Source: Siderastrea radians (lineage: Eukaryota > Cnidaria > Anthozoa > Scleractinia > Rhizangiidae). From it: a stretch of DNA of 64,000 nt. Under the pieces are notes generated by a model that worked only from the letters and a program-made list of their open reading frames with translations, was not told the DNA's origin and ran no database searches. Of the stretch, positions 62,206-64,000 are shown in pieces; positions within the stretch are counted from its first letter, which is position 1; each line of letters starts with the position of its first letter. The position numbers and the translations under genes are program-made. The DNA is taken from contig OZ024895.1 of the NCBI GenBank assembly GCA_964017195.1, forward strand, positions 14,711,034 through 14,775,033. The letters are read 5' to 3'.

Positions 62206-63277
62206 CTATAATTACATTTTCACACTTTTGTGGAGCCGCAAAATTTACGGATCCCCACTTTGCTTATTATTTGGCGTTAGAGAAGAATAAAGGAGCCTTG
62301 GAGAGGAAGATGAACCATTCACCGCCTTTCCGAACGTTATGAATTTTTCAATTTCCAGTATTGGATGCTGTCATGAAACTCGCATTCACCCCTGATAAAT
62401 CCATTCGCTACAGTATTTCGCCATTGTTGCTCCCTGCATTTATATCGGGAAAAATCTATTCGCTTTTACATTCGCTAATAAAAATCGATTCCAAATATTT
62501 TCTCAGTAATTTGAATGCAAGCTTTACATGGGAGATAGCGACTGAGCAATCCCAAATGAATTTAGACTGATGCAAGTGAAATGTTTACACAATGTTGACA
62601 TCAACATGATTATTTTTGTCTGATACTGTTTGTGGTAGCGACACCGTACGGTAAAACAAACCAGAGATAGCTTTCTTTTCTGGACAAAATTACAAATCCA
62701 TATCACTTCAGTCACTGAGAATGGAGGAAAAGCTGTGGCTAGAACAGTGGAAATGTACATCTACATGTAAATTTGAGGAAACCGTTGCAAAAAATTGTGC
62801 GTCTTTGTCACGCTGTTTTGAATTCTCCAAGCTAGCAGACCTTAGAAATTTTTCTACAATTCTGACTGCTAGGGCATTGATTATACATTTTTCCAGAACC
62901 ACACCTGGCTTCCAGGAATCTATAGGCATAGCAAAAAGTAAAATTAAAAGTATATCTAGACAAACCTTCAGAAAACCAAGGTAAAAGAAACTGAAAAATA
63001 ATAAGTTAATTGAACGCGCGAAAATTGGGGCGAGCGCAAAAAAGTACGAGAAGGGGGAGGGGAAGGGAGGAAAGGAAACGCTTGCCCGCAAACCCCACGA
63101 TTTTAAAAAACCCGTTCGTCCACGAACGGAGTTTCCTGATTGGCGCGGCATGGTAGTGTTGATTGCCAAGTGATAAATCTGTCAATCAAATCAGGTATGT
63201 TCATTTGAGCGTGACCCGCATGAACACAACGAACTGGTTCTCGATCGGGGAATTCTTCTCACTATCACTATGTAAGG
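62206..63277. other. Unassigned, overlapping weak open frames
   Basis: A + strand frame from an ATG at 62721 runs 87 codons to a GTAAAA donor-like site near 62981; the - strand is open across the same bases. Neither shows a domain, so no call is made. Confidence 0.35.
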
Positions 63278-63415
63278 GTTAGACAATGAACGCGAGTGTT
63301 CTATGGGATATAGTGTCCCGAGCAAAGATAGAATGGCACGAGGTCGCAGGCCGAGTGGCATTCTATCTTGCGAGGGACGCTATATCCCATAGGACACGAG
63401 CGTTCATTGTCTAAC
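63278..63415. repeat. Fold-back hairpin, 138 bp
   Basis: Starts GTTAGACAATGAACGCGAG and ends with the complement CGTTCATTGTCTAAC; arms of about 60 bases with few mismatches around a loop GAGGTCGCAGGCCGAG. Confidence 0.85.
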
Positions 63416-64000
63416 CGTCTTAGAACATGGTCACACCCACGAAGACTCCGTTTTTGCGTGCAGATTGTATTTTTGCATTTTAATTGTCTAGTTCTCACCT
63501 TGAAATCACGTTGCTATTTTGTTTACGATATTTTCCCTATTGTACAGATTGTACGTATGCCTTTGAGGTGCAATGTTTTAGAGTGCTTCACCGCGCACTT
63601 TATCGCAGTTGGTGCGTAAACAGCCATGAGCCAATATACGGAAATTTGGAACTCAAGGCAGTGATTGCTACTAAAAATTTACTAGATTTACACTGGTGAA
63701 AGCAGTCTTTGACGCGCTACAACCACCGGCACCAGCAAGTGGGGAAACCGCAGGAAAAGCCAAGAGGCCAAAGTCAAGGTTCAAGTACAACACTTGTAGT
63801 CCGGCAAACGCGGAGAAACAAGTCTGTCCTTCTATTTCAATTAAGGTCTGAACTTTTAGTATTTCATGTAAAGTAATGGTGTTTCTTTCGATTTGCTTTT
63901 TGCTATGCTATTACACCGTAAGATTGCATTTTTTTGTTAAAACACAAAAAATAATGAGTGTTTCTGACATCGCAGCTGAAGCTGTTGTTTTTATCGATTT
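63416..64000. other. Unassigned right edge
   Basis: No feature recognised. Confidence 0.5.

Noticed and set aside
62708..63169. 153-codon - strand frame with a hydrophobic stretch
   Set aside because: Overlaps an equally open + frame; no recognised domain, start context or splice support, so left uncalled.

Overview
This window is from an animal nuclear genome, most likely an anthozoan cnidarian (a stony coral or close relative). The evidence is intron-rich genes with GT/AG splice sites, a receptor tyrosine kinase with immunoglobulin (Ig) and fibronectin type III (Fn3) domains coded one domain per exon, and a dense load of BEL/Pao, LINE, hAT, Harbinger-like, Tc1/mariner-like, SINE and tRNA-derived repeats. 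Species cannot be fixed from the sequence alone.

Host genes. A + strand gene ends in the window with a terminal Ig exon (498-775). Convergent to it, a receptor tyrosine kinase gene runs on the - strand from 61105 to its stop codon at 3104. I place 21 coding exons whose splice phases all match: five Ig-like domains, three Fn3 domains, a transmembrane helix, a complete kinase domain with the catalytic motifs, and a 22-residue tail with three Tyr-x-Asn motifs. The first exon (signal peptide) is not in the window or not recognised. About 1,203 residues are visible. The intron between the first and second Ig exons is about 37 kb and holds most of the transposons.

Transposon layers. Within the kinase gene's introns lie a hAT element (12169-14025), a TIR element without a transposase (15248-17583), a SINE (about 22350-22612) and several fold-back hairpins. 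In the 37-kb intron, a - strand LINE (pieces at 30430-30564 and 42889-46125) was split by a + strand BEL/Pao element, BEL-1 (30570-42883, 5-bp target duplication CAGGG). BEL-1 carries a 685-bp Harbinger-like MITE in its 3' LTR (TAA duplication), and its N-terminal gag region lies inverted. The LINE also holds a 905-bp array of tRNA-like repeats flanked by a 13-bp target duplication. A second BEL/Pao element, BEL-2 (48606-60163, duplication GTTCT), has its 3' LTR interrupted by a 5.7-kb TA-flanked transposon with long inverted repeats (54386-60109).

Most interesting object. The 5.7-kb transposon is unusually large and gene-rich for its superfamily. It encodes a broken DDE (IS630/Tc1/mariner-like) transposase. 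It also holds a two-exon - strand gene with a HIRAN-like domain and, divergent to it, a + strand coiled-coil protein with a zinc knuckle. It looks like a cargo-carrying DNA transposon. The paralogous LTR of BEL-2 preserves the empty site, which fixes its ends exactly.

Limits. Nothing here was searched against databases. Family names rest on motifs I can read; splice sites are inferred; no retroelement coding region is intact.
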